Assembly: GCA_018263115.1 (NCBI GenBank)
Contig: JADFDC010000009.1
Location: 1-64,000, forward strand
Direction: 5' to 3'
Origin: Thiobacillus sp.
GTDB lineage: Bacteria > Pseudomonadota > Gammaproteobacteria > Burkholderiales > Thiobacillaceae
DNA length: 64,000 nucleotides
Of the stretch, positions 9,560 to 18,833 are shown piece by piece (position 1 is the first letter of the stretch; each line of letters starts with the position of its first letter). The translations under genes were made by a program, and so were the position numbers. A model generated the notes under the pieces. It was not told where the DNA came from. It made no database searches and saw nothing but the letters and a program-made list of their open reading frames with translations.

Positions 9560-10753
9560 TCAGCCGGGCTTTCCGTCCACCCGGGACTGGATGAGGATGG
9601 GGGCGTAGATCAACACGAAAATCGCAAATGCCGCCATCCAGAACAAGCCGCTGACGAGAATGGCAGTGGAGTATGAGCCTGGCATCACGATCGGCCAGCA
9701 GACACGAATTGCAGCACTCAGGGTGATCAGGCCAAAGGCCAGATGGACGATTTTCGCGGGTTCCAGCATACGCCCGGTATGACCCAGTGAAACGCGGGCC
9801 ATCATGCCAAGGGTCAGCGTGCCGATAGCCCCTGCGGTAAATGCATGCAGTGCAAGCGAAGGCGCGACGATTTGCAGCGCTGCAAGCGATGTCAGAACGA
9901 AACCAGTCACAATCCACCCATATCCAAGATGCAGCACCCACAGCAAGGGCATGCTCCAGTACTTGCGGGTGTACCAGCCAGCAATCCGGATGGCATGAAC
10001 GGCAGCTGCTACGGCTGCAATCAGCGCAGTGAAAGGCGAAACAGGCAGGACGAGAATGGCGGCGAGCGTGGCCAATGTTGTCACAGGCGCCAGCCATTCC
10101 ACCGCCTTCCAGCGTTTGGCCTGAGTGCGCAGCTTGCCATCGGTAAAACTGGGGATGACCCGGCCGCCCATGACCACCATCATCAGCACGATCATGTATA
10201 TGGCAAGCTTGAATCCCGTAGCGGCTGTTTGTGCGTAGCCCAGCCATTGGGCATGCACCAGCATATTGGAAAGTGTAAGTATGGCCAGTATGACGGGGAA
10301 GCCAGCATTGCGGATTTGTTTTGCTCGCAAGATTGGGCGGGCAATGGCGATCATGATGGCCGGGAACATGGCAACATCAATCAGGGCATAAATTTCGGAG
10401 GGCGAGTCCGGTATAAAGAAAGTCAACCGTCCAGCCAGCCAGAGGAAAAACAGCATGGCAAGCTGCTTGCCGGATGGCGTGCGCACGCCGGTCCAGTTCT
10501 GCACCGCGGTCAACAGAAAGCCGGCGATGACGGCACCGGCAAAACCGAAGAGCATTTCATGTGCGTGCCACTGTTCCGCCGGTATGAAAAGCGCAAGCGG
10601 CAAGTTGCCTTTATAGAACGCGAGCCAAAGGCCGATTAGCAGAACAGAAAAAATGCCCGCACCCAGAAAAAACGGCCGGAAACCCAGCGCGAACGGGGCA
10701 TACTTGGGCTGCGGTGACAGCGGCTTTAATTCATCGATGGAAATGAGGGCCAT
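9560..10753 (-). CDS. nnrS: NnrS family membrane protein
   Basis: 397 aa polytopic; FALGFRPFFLGAG...WHAHEMLFGFAGAVIAGFLLTAVQNWTG, GRVIPSFT, ARVSLGHTGR: NnrS hallmarks. Confidence 0.93.
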   Translation of the reverse strand: MALISIDELKPLSPQPKYAPFALGFRPFFLGAGIFSVLLIGLWLAFYKGNLPLALFIPAEQWHAHEMLFGFAGAVIAGFLLTAVQNWTGVRTPSGKQLAMLFFLWLAGRLTFFIPDSPSEIYALIDVAMFPAIMIAIARPILRAKQIRNAGFPVILAILTLSNMLVHAQWLGYAQTAATGFKLAIYMIVLMMVVMGGRVIPSFTDGKLRTQAKRWKAVEWLAPVTTLATLAAILVLPVSPFTALIAAVAAAVHAIRIAGWYTRKYWSMPLLWVLHLGYGWIVTGFVLTSLAALQIVAPSLALHAFTAGAIGTLTLGMMARVSLGHTGRMLEPAKIVHLAFGLITLSAAIRVCWPIVMPGSYSTAILVSGLFWMAAFAIFVLIYAPILIQSRVDGKPG

Positions 10754-10758
10754 GCGTT

Positions 10759-11571
10759 TCAGATATTGGAGCTATGCATCCGCGCGCCTTCAGCCTGAAT
10801 GGCCGGGCGGCGAGTGGTGCCGGAATTTACGCGAGCGCGCTGAGCGGCAAGCTGCTGGCGCAGCCAGTCAAACCATGCTTCCATTCCCGCATCCTTGCGG
10901 GCGGAAAGCCGCATGACCGGCGCGGAATTGGCCAGATGGCGTACATGCATTTCAGAACGTACGGGATCAAAGTCATCCAGATAAGGCAGCAGATCGGTTT
11001 TCGTGATCAGTACCACATCCGCCGCGCGGAACATCACCGGATACTTGGCCGGCTTGTCGTCGCCTTCGGTGACTGAAAGCAGGGTGACATTGGCGTGCTG
11101 CCCCAAGTCGAACGAGGCAGGGCATACCAGGTTGCCGACGTTTTCAATGAACAGAATGTCGATGCCATCCAGATTCATGTGATGCAGCGCATCGTGAACC
11201 AGGTGTGCATCCAGATGGCAGGCGGTACCGGTCACAATCTGGTGCGCGGGCACGCCCTGCGCGCGGATGCGCTCGGCATCGTTTTCGGTTTCCAGATCGC
11301 CTTCGATCACGGCAATGCCGAATTCACTTTTCAGTGCCCGTATCGTTGCTTCCAGCAAGGCCGTCTTGCCCGAACCAGGAGATGACATCAGATTGACGGC
11401 GAGAATGCCGCGCGCATCGAAATGCGCGCGGTTGTGCGCGGCCTGGTCGTCGTTTTTTTTCAGCAGGTTTTGCAGGACGGAAACCGTCGTGGCGCCGGGT
11501 TCGACCGGCTTGTAGGCGAATTTCCGGTTGCCGGGTGTGAGGTTGCATCCACAGGTATCACACACTTTCAT
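10759..11571 (-). CDS. hypB: Hydrogenase nickel incorporation GTPase HypB
   Basis: N-terminal CDTCGC, Walker A SSPGSGKTALLE; no His-rich stretch. Confidence 0.96.
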   Translation of the reverse strand: MKVCDTCGCNLTPGNRKFAYKPVEPGATTVSVLQNLLKKNDDQAAHNRAHFDARGILAVNLMSSPGSGKTALLEATIRALKSEFGIAVIEGDLETENDAERIRAQGVPAHQIVTGTACHLDAHLVHDALHHMNLDGIDILFIENVGNLVCPASFDLGQHANVTLLSVTEGDDKPAKYPVMFRAADVVLITKTDLLPYLDDFDPVRSEMHVRHLANSAPVMRLSARKDAGMEAWFDWLRQQLAAQRARVNSGTTRRPAIQAEGARMHSSNI

Positions 11572-11923
11572 TTGCCTCTCTCATTTCCAGTTCCACGCTT
11601 TCCAGGATCAGTTCATCGCCCGAAATCACCTGAGTATGCCAGTCGCCACAGGCGCCGCATAACAGCCGGTTTGCCGTGGCATCGGATTCCGCGCCGCAGG
11701 TCTGGCAGCGGACGCGGACCGGTGCTTGCAGGATGTCCAGCCGGGCATGTTCCGCCAGGCTGCCCGCGGCGGCGAGCGGAAATGCGCTGGCGAGCAATTC
11801 AGCCTCTACTCCGGAAAGCGGGCCAATCCTGATACGGATATGGGTTGCGTATTCCGCATGCTGTTCACCGGCGATACGCGCCACCTGTTCCACCAGCGCC
11901 TGGGCAATCGACAGTTCATGCAT
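11558..11923 (-). CDS. hypA: Hydrogenase maturation nickel metallochaperone HypA
   Basis: MHELSIAQALVEQV..., zinc site CQTCGAE...CGACG. Confidence 0.96.
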   Translation of the reverse strand: MHELSIAQALVEQVARIAGEQHAEYATHIRIRIGPLSGVEAELLASAFPLAAAGSLAEHARLDILQAPVRVRCQTCGAESDATANRLLCGACGDWHTQVISGDELILESVELEMREANESV

Positions 11924-11925
11924 GG

Positions 11926-12171
11926 TCAGGTCGCGCAGCCAATGTCGCCGGTTTCTTCCAGTATCTGATCATACAGTTCCCAGGCCGAGCGCGCGTCCGC
12001 TTCGGTGACTTTCTGTATGGCATAACCGACATGCACCATGACGTAATCGCCGACTTGGGGAAGCTCGTCCTGCATCATGAACAGGCTGACGTCCCGGTAT
12101 ATGCCCTTGGCCTGGCAGCGCGCGGTGAAGCCGGTCACGCTTTCGATCTGCATGGGGATGGCAAGGCACAT
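11926..12171 (-). CDS. hypC: HypC/HybG/HupF family hydrogenase assembly chaperone
   Basis: MCLAIPMQIESV... DYVMVHVGYAIQKV. Confidence 0.96.
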   Translation of the reverse strand: MCLAIPMQIESVTGFTARCQAKGIYRDVSLFMMQDELPQVGDYVMVHVGYAIQKVTEADARSAWELYDQILEETGDIGCAT

Positions 12172-12384
12172 GAATTGATTCCTGTCATGAAAAATACGGC
12201 CACGAATGGAATGGCTCCAAGGGTGTCCCTTTCCATGAAAAATGGTTTGGGAAAATAAGCACTTTATAGCTAAGCGCCATGTTTAATCCACAGGTATCAG
12301 TTTTTAAGCCAGAAAAATTGATCTGCGTCATGATTTTTGATTCCTGTCATTGTTATTTCATTGAGCCGTTGTTAACTTAGCCAG
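12172..12384. promoter_or_regulatory. Divergent hyp/hydrogenase promoter region with three FNR/Anr-like motifs
   Basis: TTGATTCCTGTCAT at 12175-12188 and 12337-12350, TTGATCTGCGTCAT at 12318-12331; each matches the Anr/FNR-type TTGAT-N4-GTCAA with one mismatch. Confidence 0.5.
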
Positions 12385-12858
12385 ATGAAAACACTGGTAC
12401 TTGGTATCGGCAATACCCTGCTTTCGGATGAGGGGGTGGGTGTCCACGTCACCCAGCACTTGCAAACACTGTTGCCGCCTTCGGACGAGATTGAAATTCT
12501 GGATGGCGGGACCCTGAGTTTTACCCTGGCAGTTCCCATAGAAGACGCGGATGCCCTGATTGTGGTGGATGCGGCGCAGCTTAAATCCGCGCCGGGCACC
12601 TTGCGAGTGTTCGAGGGAGAGGAGATGGATGCCTTCCTGATGAGCAGCCGCCGATCCAGCGTTCATGAAGTGAGCCTGAATGACCTGATGTCCATAGCCT
12701 GTCTTTCCGGCCATTGGCCTGAAAAGCGTGCGCTGGTGGCGATACAGCCGCAAAAACTGGATTGGGGCGATTTCCCAACGCCACAGGTGCAATCCGCGAT
12801 TCCGGTAGCCTGCGATCGCATCGAGGCGCTGCTCAGGGAATGGTATGCCGTCCATTGA
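12385..12858 (+). CDS. HyaD/HupD family hydrogenase maturation endopeptidase
   Basis: MKTLVLGIGNTLLSDEGVGVHV...DGGTLSF. Confidence 0.94.
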   Translation: MKTLVLGIGNTLLSDEGVGVHVTQHLQTLLPPSDEIEILDGGTLSFTLAVPIEDADALIVVDAAQLKSAPGTLRVFEGEEMDAFLMSSRRSSVHEVSLNDLMSIACLSGHWPEKRALVAIQPQKLDWGDFPTPQVQSAIPVACDRIEALLREWYAVH

Positions 12859-13267
12859 TCAGATTCCCATATCCATCGTATCTCCGGATGAGATGCTGAC
12901 CGGCCAGGCCGATGCTGTTCTGACTGAAATCGCCGGAATGCTGAAGCGCCTGCTGGACGATGGAATTGAAGGTAGTATTGATCTGCGTGGGCTTGCGCTT
13001 TCAGGAGCAGATCGAGTTTGGCTGGAAAAACAGTTGGGCCGGGGCGAAGTGGAAATCATGCTGGAGGCAGGCGGTTGGTCTGTTTTGACTGAAACCGCCT
13101 ACCCCGGGGTGTGGAAAGTGATGCATAGGGATGACCGGGACCGGGTGGTGGCCGAGCTGATCGAAGTGGCGTTTGTGCCTGCCATCATCAGGCCAGACAA
13201 CGGGGATGTTAAAAAGGGACACGAAAGTCTATTATTGAACCTGAAGGCCAAAACCGCGGGAGTTTAG
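12845..13267 (+). CDS. Hydrogenase expression/formation protein (HyaF/HupH family)
   Basis: 140 aa; ...LEAGGWSVLTETAYPGVWKVMHRDDRDRVVAELIEVAFVPAII; position between protease and small subunit. Confidence 0.82.
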   Translation: MPSIDQIPISIVSPDEMLTGQADAVLTEIAGMLKRLLDDGIEGSIDLRGLALSGADRVWLEKQLGRGEVEIMLEAGGWSVLTETAYPGVWKVMHRDDRDRVVAELIEVAFVPAIIRPDNGDVKKGHESLLLNLKAKTAGV

Positions 13268-13270
13268 AAG

Positions 13271-14356
13271 ATGGAACGAAGCGACACGTTGCAGGAAAAA
13301 ATGGAACAAAACGGGATGTCCCGGCGCACCTTCATCAAATACTGCGCCTCGCTGGCCTCGCTGATGGCTTTGCCGCCCAGTGCGGCTTATGCAATGGCGG
13401 AGGCGCTGGGCAAGGCGAAGCGACCATCAGTGATCTGGCTGCCTTTCCAGGAATGCACGGGTTGCACCGAATCCATCACGCGTTCTCATTCGCCCAGTAT
13501 CGAGGGCATGATTTTCGACATGATCTCGCTCGATTACCAGGAAACCTTGATGGCTGCTGCGGGGCATCAGGCGGAAGAAGCACTGCACGCCGCCATGAAG
13601 GAAAACTACGGCAAGTATGTGCTGATCATCGATGGCTCGGTGGCGACCGGGCTTGATGGCGCGTATTCCTGCATCGCCGGGCGCAGCAATCTTGAGAGCC
13701 TGAAGGAAGCGGCCAAAGGCGCCGCCGCCATCATTGCGCTGGGGTCCTGCGCTTCATTTGGCGGCATACCAAAAGCCAACCCCAATCCAACCGGGGCGGT
13801 TGCCGTTTCCGACATCATCAAGGACAAACCCATTGTCAACATTCCGGGCTGCCCGCCCATTCCTGTCGTCATTACCGGCGTCCTGGCGCAATTCCTTACT
13901 TTCGGCACCCTGCCCGAACTCGACAAACTAGGGCGGCCGAAGGCGGTATATGGTGAAACCATTCATGACCGCTGCTATCGCCGTCCTTTCTATGACCAGG
14001 GCAAGTTTGCCAAGACCTTTGATGATGAAGGCGCTCGCCAGGGTTGGTGTCTGTTCGAATTGGGGTGCAAGGGGCCTGTTACTTACAATGCCTGCGCGAC
14101 CACCAAATGGAATGATTCGACATCCTTCCCGATTGAATCCGGCCATGGCTGTATTGGTTGTTCGGAGCCGGATTTCTGGGATGCGGGCGGTTTTTACAAG
14201 GCGCTGTCGATGCCGGCCGATCCGCTGAAGATGGCGGCTACCGCTGCGGTGGCGGGCGCTGCGGTTGGCGTGGCAATCAGCTTTGCCAACCGGGCCAAAA
14301 AGGGCGCGGCAAAATCGGCGCATGAAACCACAAAGCTGGAGGATCTGGAAAAATGA
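13271..14356 (+). CDS. [NiFe]-hydrogenase small subunit (group 1, Isp-type)
   Basis: Tat motif SRRTFIKYC; CTGCTES, GSCASFGGIP, GCPP, GHGCIGCSEPDFWD cluster ligands. Confidence 0.96.
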   Translation: MERSDTLQEKMEQNGMSRRTFIKYCASLASLMALPPSAAYAMAEALGKAKRPSVIWLPFQECTGCTESITRSHSPSIEGMIFDMISLDYQETLMAAAGHQAEEALHAAMKENYGKYVLIIDGSVATGLDGAYSCIAGRSNLESLKEAAKGAAAIIALGSCASFGGIPKANPNPTGAVAVSDIIKDKPIVNIPGCPPIPVVITGVLAQFLTFGTLPELDKLGRPKAVYGETIHDRCYRRPFYDQGKFAKTFDDEGARQGWCLFELGCKGPVTYNACATTKWNDSTSFPIESGHGCIGCSEPDFWDAGGFYKALSMPADPLKMAATAAVAGAAVGVAISFANRAKKGAAKSAHETTKLEDLEK

Positions 14357-15012
14357 ATGAACTGCAATTCCTGACCTGGGTGCGTGGAACCGGTCTCAAT
14401 ATCGCAGTGGGTATTTTTCTGCTGGGCGTTCTGTGGCGCCTGTTTGAGATCTACTCGCTAGGCCGCAAGCAGGATTTATCCGCGCCACGGCATGCCTCCG
14501 GCGCTTCCGGCTTTCACACCATATTCCGTCGTTCATTGCCGCCACCCGGCATGCTCAAGCGTTCACCCGTTAGTTATATCGGCGGCTATGTTTTCCATAT
14601 TGGTTTGGCCATCGTGGTGTTTCTGTTTGCGCCGCATATCCTTCTTATCAAGAACCTCACCGGCCTGTCGTGGCCGGCGCTGCCTTCCCAGTTCATTGAT
14701 TTGATGGCAGTCGTGACGATGGCGGCAATGGTGGTGGTGCTGGTTGATCGCATCAACAAGCCGGTCAAGCGTTTTCTCAGCACGTTCGAAGACTGGTTCA
14801 CCTGGACGGTGACGTTCCTGCCAGTACTCACTGGCTGGATGGCGGTGCAGCATCTGCTGCTGCCCTATACCACCATGCTGGCCTTGCATATCCTGAGCGT
14901 GGAACTCCTGCTGGTGGTGCTGCCATTCACCAAGCTGTTCCATGTGTTCACGCTGTTCGGCTCACGCTGGTACAACGGCAAGGTCAATGGACATAAAGGA
15001 GTGCCGGTATGA
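14353..15012 (+). CDS. NarI-like/Isp1-like cytochrome b subunit
   Basis: 219 aa, about five TM helices; NarI/DsrM-like; ATGA overlaps with small-subunit and Isp2-like genes. Confidence 0.85.
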   Translation: MNELQFLTWVRGTGLNIAVGIFLLGVLWRLFEIYSLGRKQDLSAPRHASGASGFHTIFRRSLPPPGMLKRSPVSYIGGYVFHIGLAIVVFLFAPHILLIKNLTGLSWPALPSQFIDLMAVVTMAAMVVVLVDRINKPVKRFLSTFEDWFTWTVTFLPVLTGWMAVQHLLLPYTTMLALHILSVELLLVVLPFTKLFHVFTLFGSRWYNGKVNGHKGVPV

Positions 15013-16286
15013 GTGCCTCTCTCGAAAAAGGCGTCCGCGTCCTCAAGGAAGTCATCGACGCGCCGATTGCGAGCTACTTCAACAGTTGCGTGCACTGCGG
15101 CCTGTGTGCGGAAGCCTGTCTGTTCTATACGGAAACCGGCGATCCGAAGTACACGCCCATCCACAAGCTTGAACCCCTGCGCCGCATTTACGAGCAGGAA
15201 TACACCCTGCTTGGGCGACTTAAGAAAATGGCGGGGCTTTCCAAACCGGTGACTGACGCCGAACTGGATGAATGGCAGGAACTGGTTTACAACAGCTGTA
15301 CCCTGTGTGCCCGCTGCTCGGCCGTTTGCCCGGTGGGTAACGATATTGTTTACATGGTGCGCAAGTTCCGCGAGGGCATGTCGGCTGCCGGACATGCACC
15401 CGAGGGTATCAAGGGCGCGGTCAATCGGACTGTCAGCATCGGCAGTCCCATGGGCGTGAAATTGCCTGCCGTGCAGGCGCAAATGAAGCATGTGGAAGCG
15501 GATACCGGCCTGACGATCCCGCTCGATGCCGAGGGCGCTGAATACATGGTGATGCTGTCCTCGATGGAAATCATCAACTTTCCCGAGTATCTCGGTGCGA
15601 TCGCCAGGATCATGCATCAGGCCGGAAAAACCTGGACGCTCTGTTCCACCGCATTCGAGGCGACCAACGCCGGCATCCAGATTGGCAATTCGGACCTGGC
15701 CAAGGTCATTGTTTCACGCATCGTCGACGGCGCGGAAAAACTCAAGGTCAAGACCGTAATCAGTCCTGAGTGTGGCCATGCCTATACCGCCCTGCGCTGG
15801 GAAGGTGCCAATCTGGTCGGCCGTCCGTTCACGTTCGAAGTCAAGCATATCCTTGAAGTGCTGGCCGAGTTCCAGGAAAAAAATCTGCTGAAGACCGAAG
15901 GCTTTGAAACCGACAAGCTGACTTTCCATGATCCCTGCCAACTGGTGCGGCGTGGCGGAGTGGTCCAGCAGCCGCGCAAACTGATCAACCAGATAGCGAA
16001 GAATTTTGTCGAGATGCCAGATTCGGGCTTCATGAACTGGTGCTGTGGAGGCGGCGGCGGCGCATCCGCCATCGAGGAAGGCGAGGAATTGCGTCTGGAA
16101 GCGTTCAGGAAAAAGAAATCCCAACTGGAAGCAGTCAAGCCAGACCGCCTGGTGACGGCCTGCGCCAACTGCCGCATCGTGCTGGAAGAAGGACTTGAGC
16201 ACTACCAGATGGATATCCCGGTGGTGGGGCTGACCGAGATGATTGCCGAGCATCTTCCGGAACGGCAAAAACCTGAAGGAAGCTGA
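15009..16286 (+). CDS. HdrD/DsrK-like Fe-S protein (Isp2-like)
   Basis: Two [4Fe-4S] motifs (CVHCGLCAEAC, CTLCARCSAVCP) and CCG-domain ligands (DPCQLV...WCCGGGGG...CANC). Confidence 0.9.
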   Translation: MSASLEKGVRVLKEVIDAPIASYFNSCVHCGLCAEACLFYTETGDPKYTPIHKLEPLRRIYEQEYTLLGRLKKMAGLSKPVTDAELDEWQELVYNSCTLCARCSAVCPVGNDIVYMVRKFREGMSAAGHAPEGIKGAVNRTVSIGSPMGVKLPAVQAQMKHVEADTGLTIPLDAEGAEYMVMLSSMEIINFPEYLGAIARIMHQAGKTWTLCSTAFEATNAGIQIGNSDLAKVIVSRIVDGAEKLKVKTVISPECGHAYTALRWEGANLVGRPFTFEVKHILEVLAEFQEKNLLKTEGFETDKLTFHDPCQLVRRGGVVQQPRKLINQIAKNFVEMPDSGFMNWCCGGGGGASAIEEGEELRLEAFRKKKSQLEAVKPDRLVTACANCRIVLEEGLEHYQMDIPVVGLTEMIAEHLPERQKPEGS

Positions 16287-16290
16287 TGAC

Positions 16291-16749
16291 ATGCTGAACA
16301 ACGACAAGGATTTCAAGGCAAAACTGGATGCACTGCCCATCGCGGACCAGCGCCATGTGGCCGCTCTTTTCGTGATGCGCGTATTTCCCCTCTCCAATGA
16401 TGCACGTCTGAAAAATGCCATCGAAATGAGTCAACGCAAGGGTGTCATGGAGGCAGAACTGGCAAGTGCCTGTCAGATTGCCAATACTGCGCGGGTTGAA
16501 AGCTTCACGAAGTGCGGCAGGGAAACCGACTGGACGGCACAGGCCGGACACTTCGTCGCCAAGGCCGCCGTGGCCTGCGTCCGTCCTGCTGGCGAAGGCG
16601 GAAATCTGGCGTGGGATGCAGCCATGTCTGCTCGCATGGCACGTACCTGCGAAACCGTCGCTACCGGTGAAGGCACAGATAACAATGAAGCCGGGGAGCA
16701 ATACCGCATCCTCGAAGCGTTTTTGAATAATCAAGGAACACGGCCATGA
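16291..16749 (+). CDS. Hypothetical protein encoded between isp2-like and large-subunit genes
   Basis: 152 aa ORF, 4 bp after isp2-like stop, overlapping the large-subunit start; no family recognised. Confidence 0.8.
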   Translation: MLNNDKDFKAKLDALPIADQRHVAALFVMRVFPLSNDARLKNAIEMSQRKGVMEAELASACQIANTARVESFTKCGRETDWTAQAGHFVAKAAVACVRPAGEGGNLAWDAAMSARMARTCETVATGEGTDNNEAGEQYRILEAFLNNQGTRP

Positions 16750-18509
16750 CCACAGCACAACGCGTTGTTGTCGACCCCATTACCCGCATCGAAGGACATC
16801 TGCGTATCGAGGCAGAAACCGACGCGGGAGGAAAAATTACCAATGCCTATTCCGCCGGAACCATGGTGCGCGGCATCGAGATCATCCTGCGCGGCCGCGA
16901 TCCTCGAGATGCCTGGGCGTTCGCGCAACGCATCTGCGGCGTATGCACACTTGTGCACGGCATTGCATCGGTGCGTTCGGTGGAAGATGCCATGCACCGC
17001 GCCATCCCCGATTACAGCATCCCGAAGAATGCGGAGTTGATCCGGAATCTGATGATCGCAGCGCAGTTTGTGCATGACCATGTGATGCATTTTTATCACC
17101 TGCATGCGCTCGACTGGGTCGATGTGGTGTCCGCGTTAAAGGCAGACCCGGCGGCCACCTCGACACTGGCGCAATCGTTGTCGAGTTACCCCAAGTCTTC
17201 GCCGGGTTATTTTTCCGATGTGCAGAAAAAGGTGAAAACCTTTGTTGAACAGGGGCAACTCGGCATTTTCGCCAATGCCTACTGGGGCCACCCCGCCTAC
17301 AAGCTGCCACCGGAAGCCAACCTGATGGCCGTAGCCCATTACCTCGAAGCCTTGGCCTGGCAGCGCGAAGTGGTCAAACTGCACGCCATTTTCGGCGGCA
17401 AGAACCCTCATCCAAATTTCGTGGTGGGGGGCGTGCCTTCTGCCATCTCGGTGCATACCACTGGCGGAGGCCAGGATGCCACCGCCCTCAACATGATAGG
17501 CCTGCAAACCGTGCAGAATGTCATCCGGCAGATGCGCGATTTTGTCGATCAGGTTTATGTGCCCGACACCCTTGCAATCGCCGGCTTTTACAAGGACTGG
17601 AGCGCACAGGGCGAGGGTCTGGGCAACTTCCTGTCATTTGGCGACTTGCCTTCAAAAAATTTTTGGGACACCAGTTCCTATTTCATTCCGCGCGGCGTCA
17701 TTCTCAACCGCGATCTCTCCACCATTCACTCCATCGATCTTGATGCGGACAGCGAGATCCAGGAATTTGTCAGCCACTCCTGGTACAAATACGGCGCTGG
17801 AGATGCCCAAGGCCTGCACCCGTTCAAGGGCGAGACCGAACTCAACTACACGGGCCCCAAGCCACCCTACGAGCATCTGGATGTTGATCAGAAATACTCC
17901 TGGCTCAAGTCGCCGCGCTGGAAAGGCAAGGCCATGGAGGTCGGCCCGCTTGCTCGCGTACTGATGCTTTATGCCAGCGGCAATGCCCAGGCCAAGGAGT
18001 TGGTGGGCTACACGCTGAAGACCCTTGACGTACCCGTTGAGGCGCTGTTCTCCACACTTGGCCGTACCGCGGCCCGCACCCTGGAGACAAAGATTCTGGC
18101 TGATGCCATGCAAGGCTGGTATGACGAGCTTATTGCCAACATCAAGGCGGGTGATGTGCGGACCTTCAACGAAACATACTGGGATCCCTCAACCTGGCCC
18201 AAATCAATGAAAGGCGTGGGTCTGATGGAAGCGCCACGTGGGGGGCTGTCTCACTGGATTGTCATCGAGGACGGCAAGATCGCCAATTACCAGGCGGTGG
18301 TGCCTTCCACCTGGAATGCCGGCCCGCGCGATGCTTCGGGCCAACCGGGCGCCTATGAAGCCGCGCTTCAGCATAACCATGTGCTGCATGATCCCAAACA
18401 GCCTATCGAAATCCTTCGCACCATCCATAGTTTTGATCCCTGCATCGCCTGCGCGGTGCATGTAACCGATCCAAACGGCGAAGAATTGATTAAAGTGAAA
18501 GTGAGATAG
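16746..18509 (+). CDS. [NiFe]-hydrogenase large subunit
   Basis: RIEGHLRIE, RICGVCTLVHGIAS, C-terminal DPCIACAVHVTDPNGEELIKVKVR processing site. Confidence 0.97.
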   Translation: MTTAQRVVVDPITRIEGHLRIEAETDAGGKITNAYSAGTMVRGIEIILRGRDPRDAWAFAQRICGVCTLVHGIASVRSVEDAMHRAIPDYSIPKNAELIRNLMIAAQFVHDHVMHFYHLHALDWVDVVSALKADPAATSTLAQSLSSYPKSSPGYFSDVQKKVKTFVEQGQLGIFANAYWGHPAYKLPPEANLMAVAHYLEALAWQREVVKLHAIFGGKNPHPNFVVGGVPSAISVHTTGGGQDATALNMIGLQTVQNVIRQMRDFVDQVYVPDTLAIAGFYKDWSAQGEGLGNFLSFGDLPSKNFWDTSSYFIPRGVILNRDLSTIHSIDLDADSEIQEFVSHSWYKYGAGDAQGLHPFKGETELNYTGPKPPYEHLDVDQKYSWLKSPRWKGKAMEVGPLARVLMLYASGNAQAKELVGYTLKTLDVPVEALFSTLGRTAARTLETKILADAMQGWYDELIANIKAGDVRTFNETYWDPSTWPKSMKGVGLMEAPRGGLSHWIVIEDGKIANYQAVVPSTWNAGPRDASGQPGAYEAALQHNHVLHDPKQPIEILRTIHSFDPCIACAVHVTDPNGEELIKVKVR

Positions 18510-18547
18510 GAGCGTTTTCTCCTGGCATATTGGAAAGGAGGCGAGCC

Positions 18548-18787
18548 ATGAAACCAGTGCCCAGAACTTACGCATGGGGCGGCTGGAAAATGCCAATCCT
18601 TCATCCGAATGACGCCGAATATTGTGAGTTTGGCTGCCCAATCTGCACTCGAGCAAGGAAAGGTGTTCCATGGGCAGTCACGGTGCAACGTGTGGAAGAA
18701 ACGATCACAGGCGGCGGTTGCTGGTGGGGCCGGGCAAGAAGGCGGAAATATGGCGTGAAGCCGAATCAACCCATCCCTGCGGAATAA
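18548..18787 (+). CDS. Small cysteine-containing hypothetical protein
   Basis: 79 aa MKPVPRTYAWGGWKMPILHPNDAEYCEFGCPICTRARKG...; GGAAAGGAGG RBS just upstream (18532-18543). Confidence 0.7.
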   Translation: MKPVPRTYAWGGWKMPILHPNDAEYCEFGCPICTRARKGVPWAVTVQRVEETITGGGCWWGRARRRKYGVKPNQPIPAE

Positions 18788-18833
18788 TTGAGTTTGCAAA
18801 TCTCCAGAGCCATTTGAAATGGAAAGGAATGAA

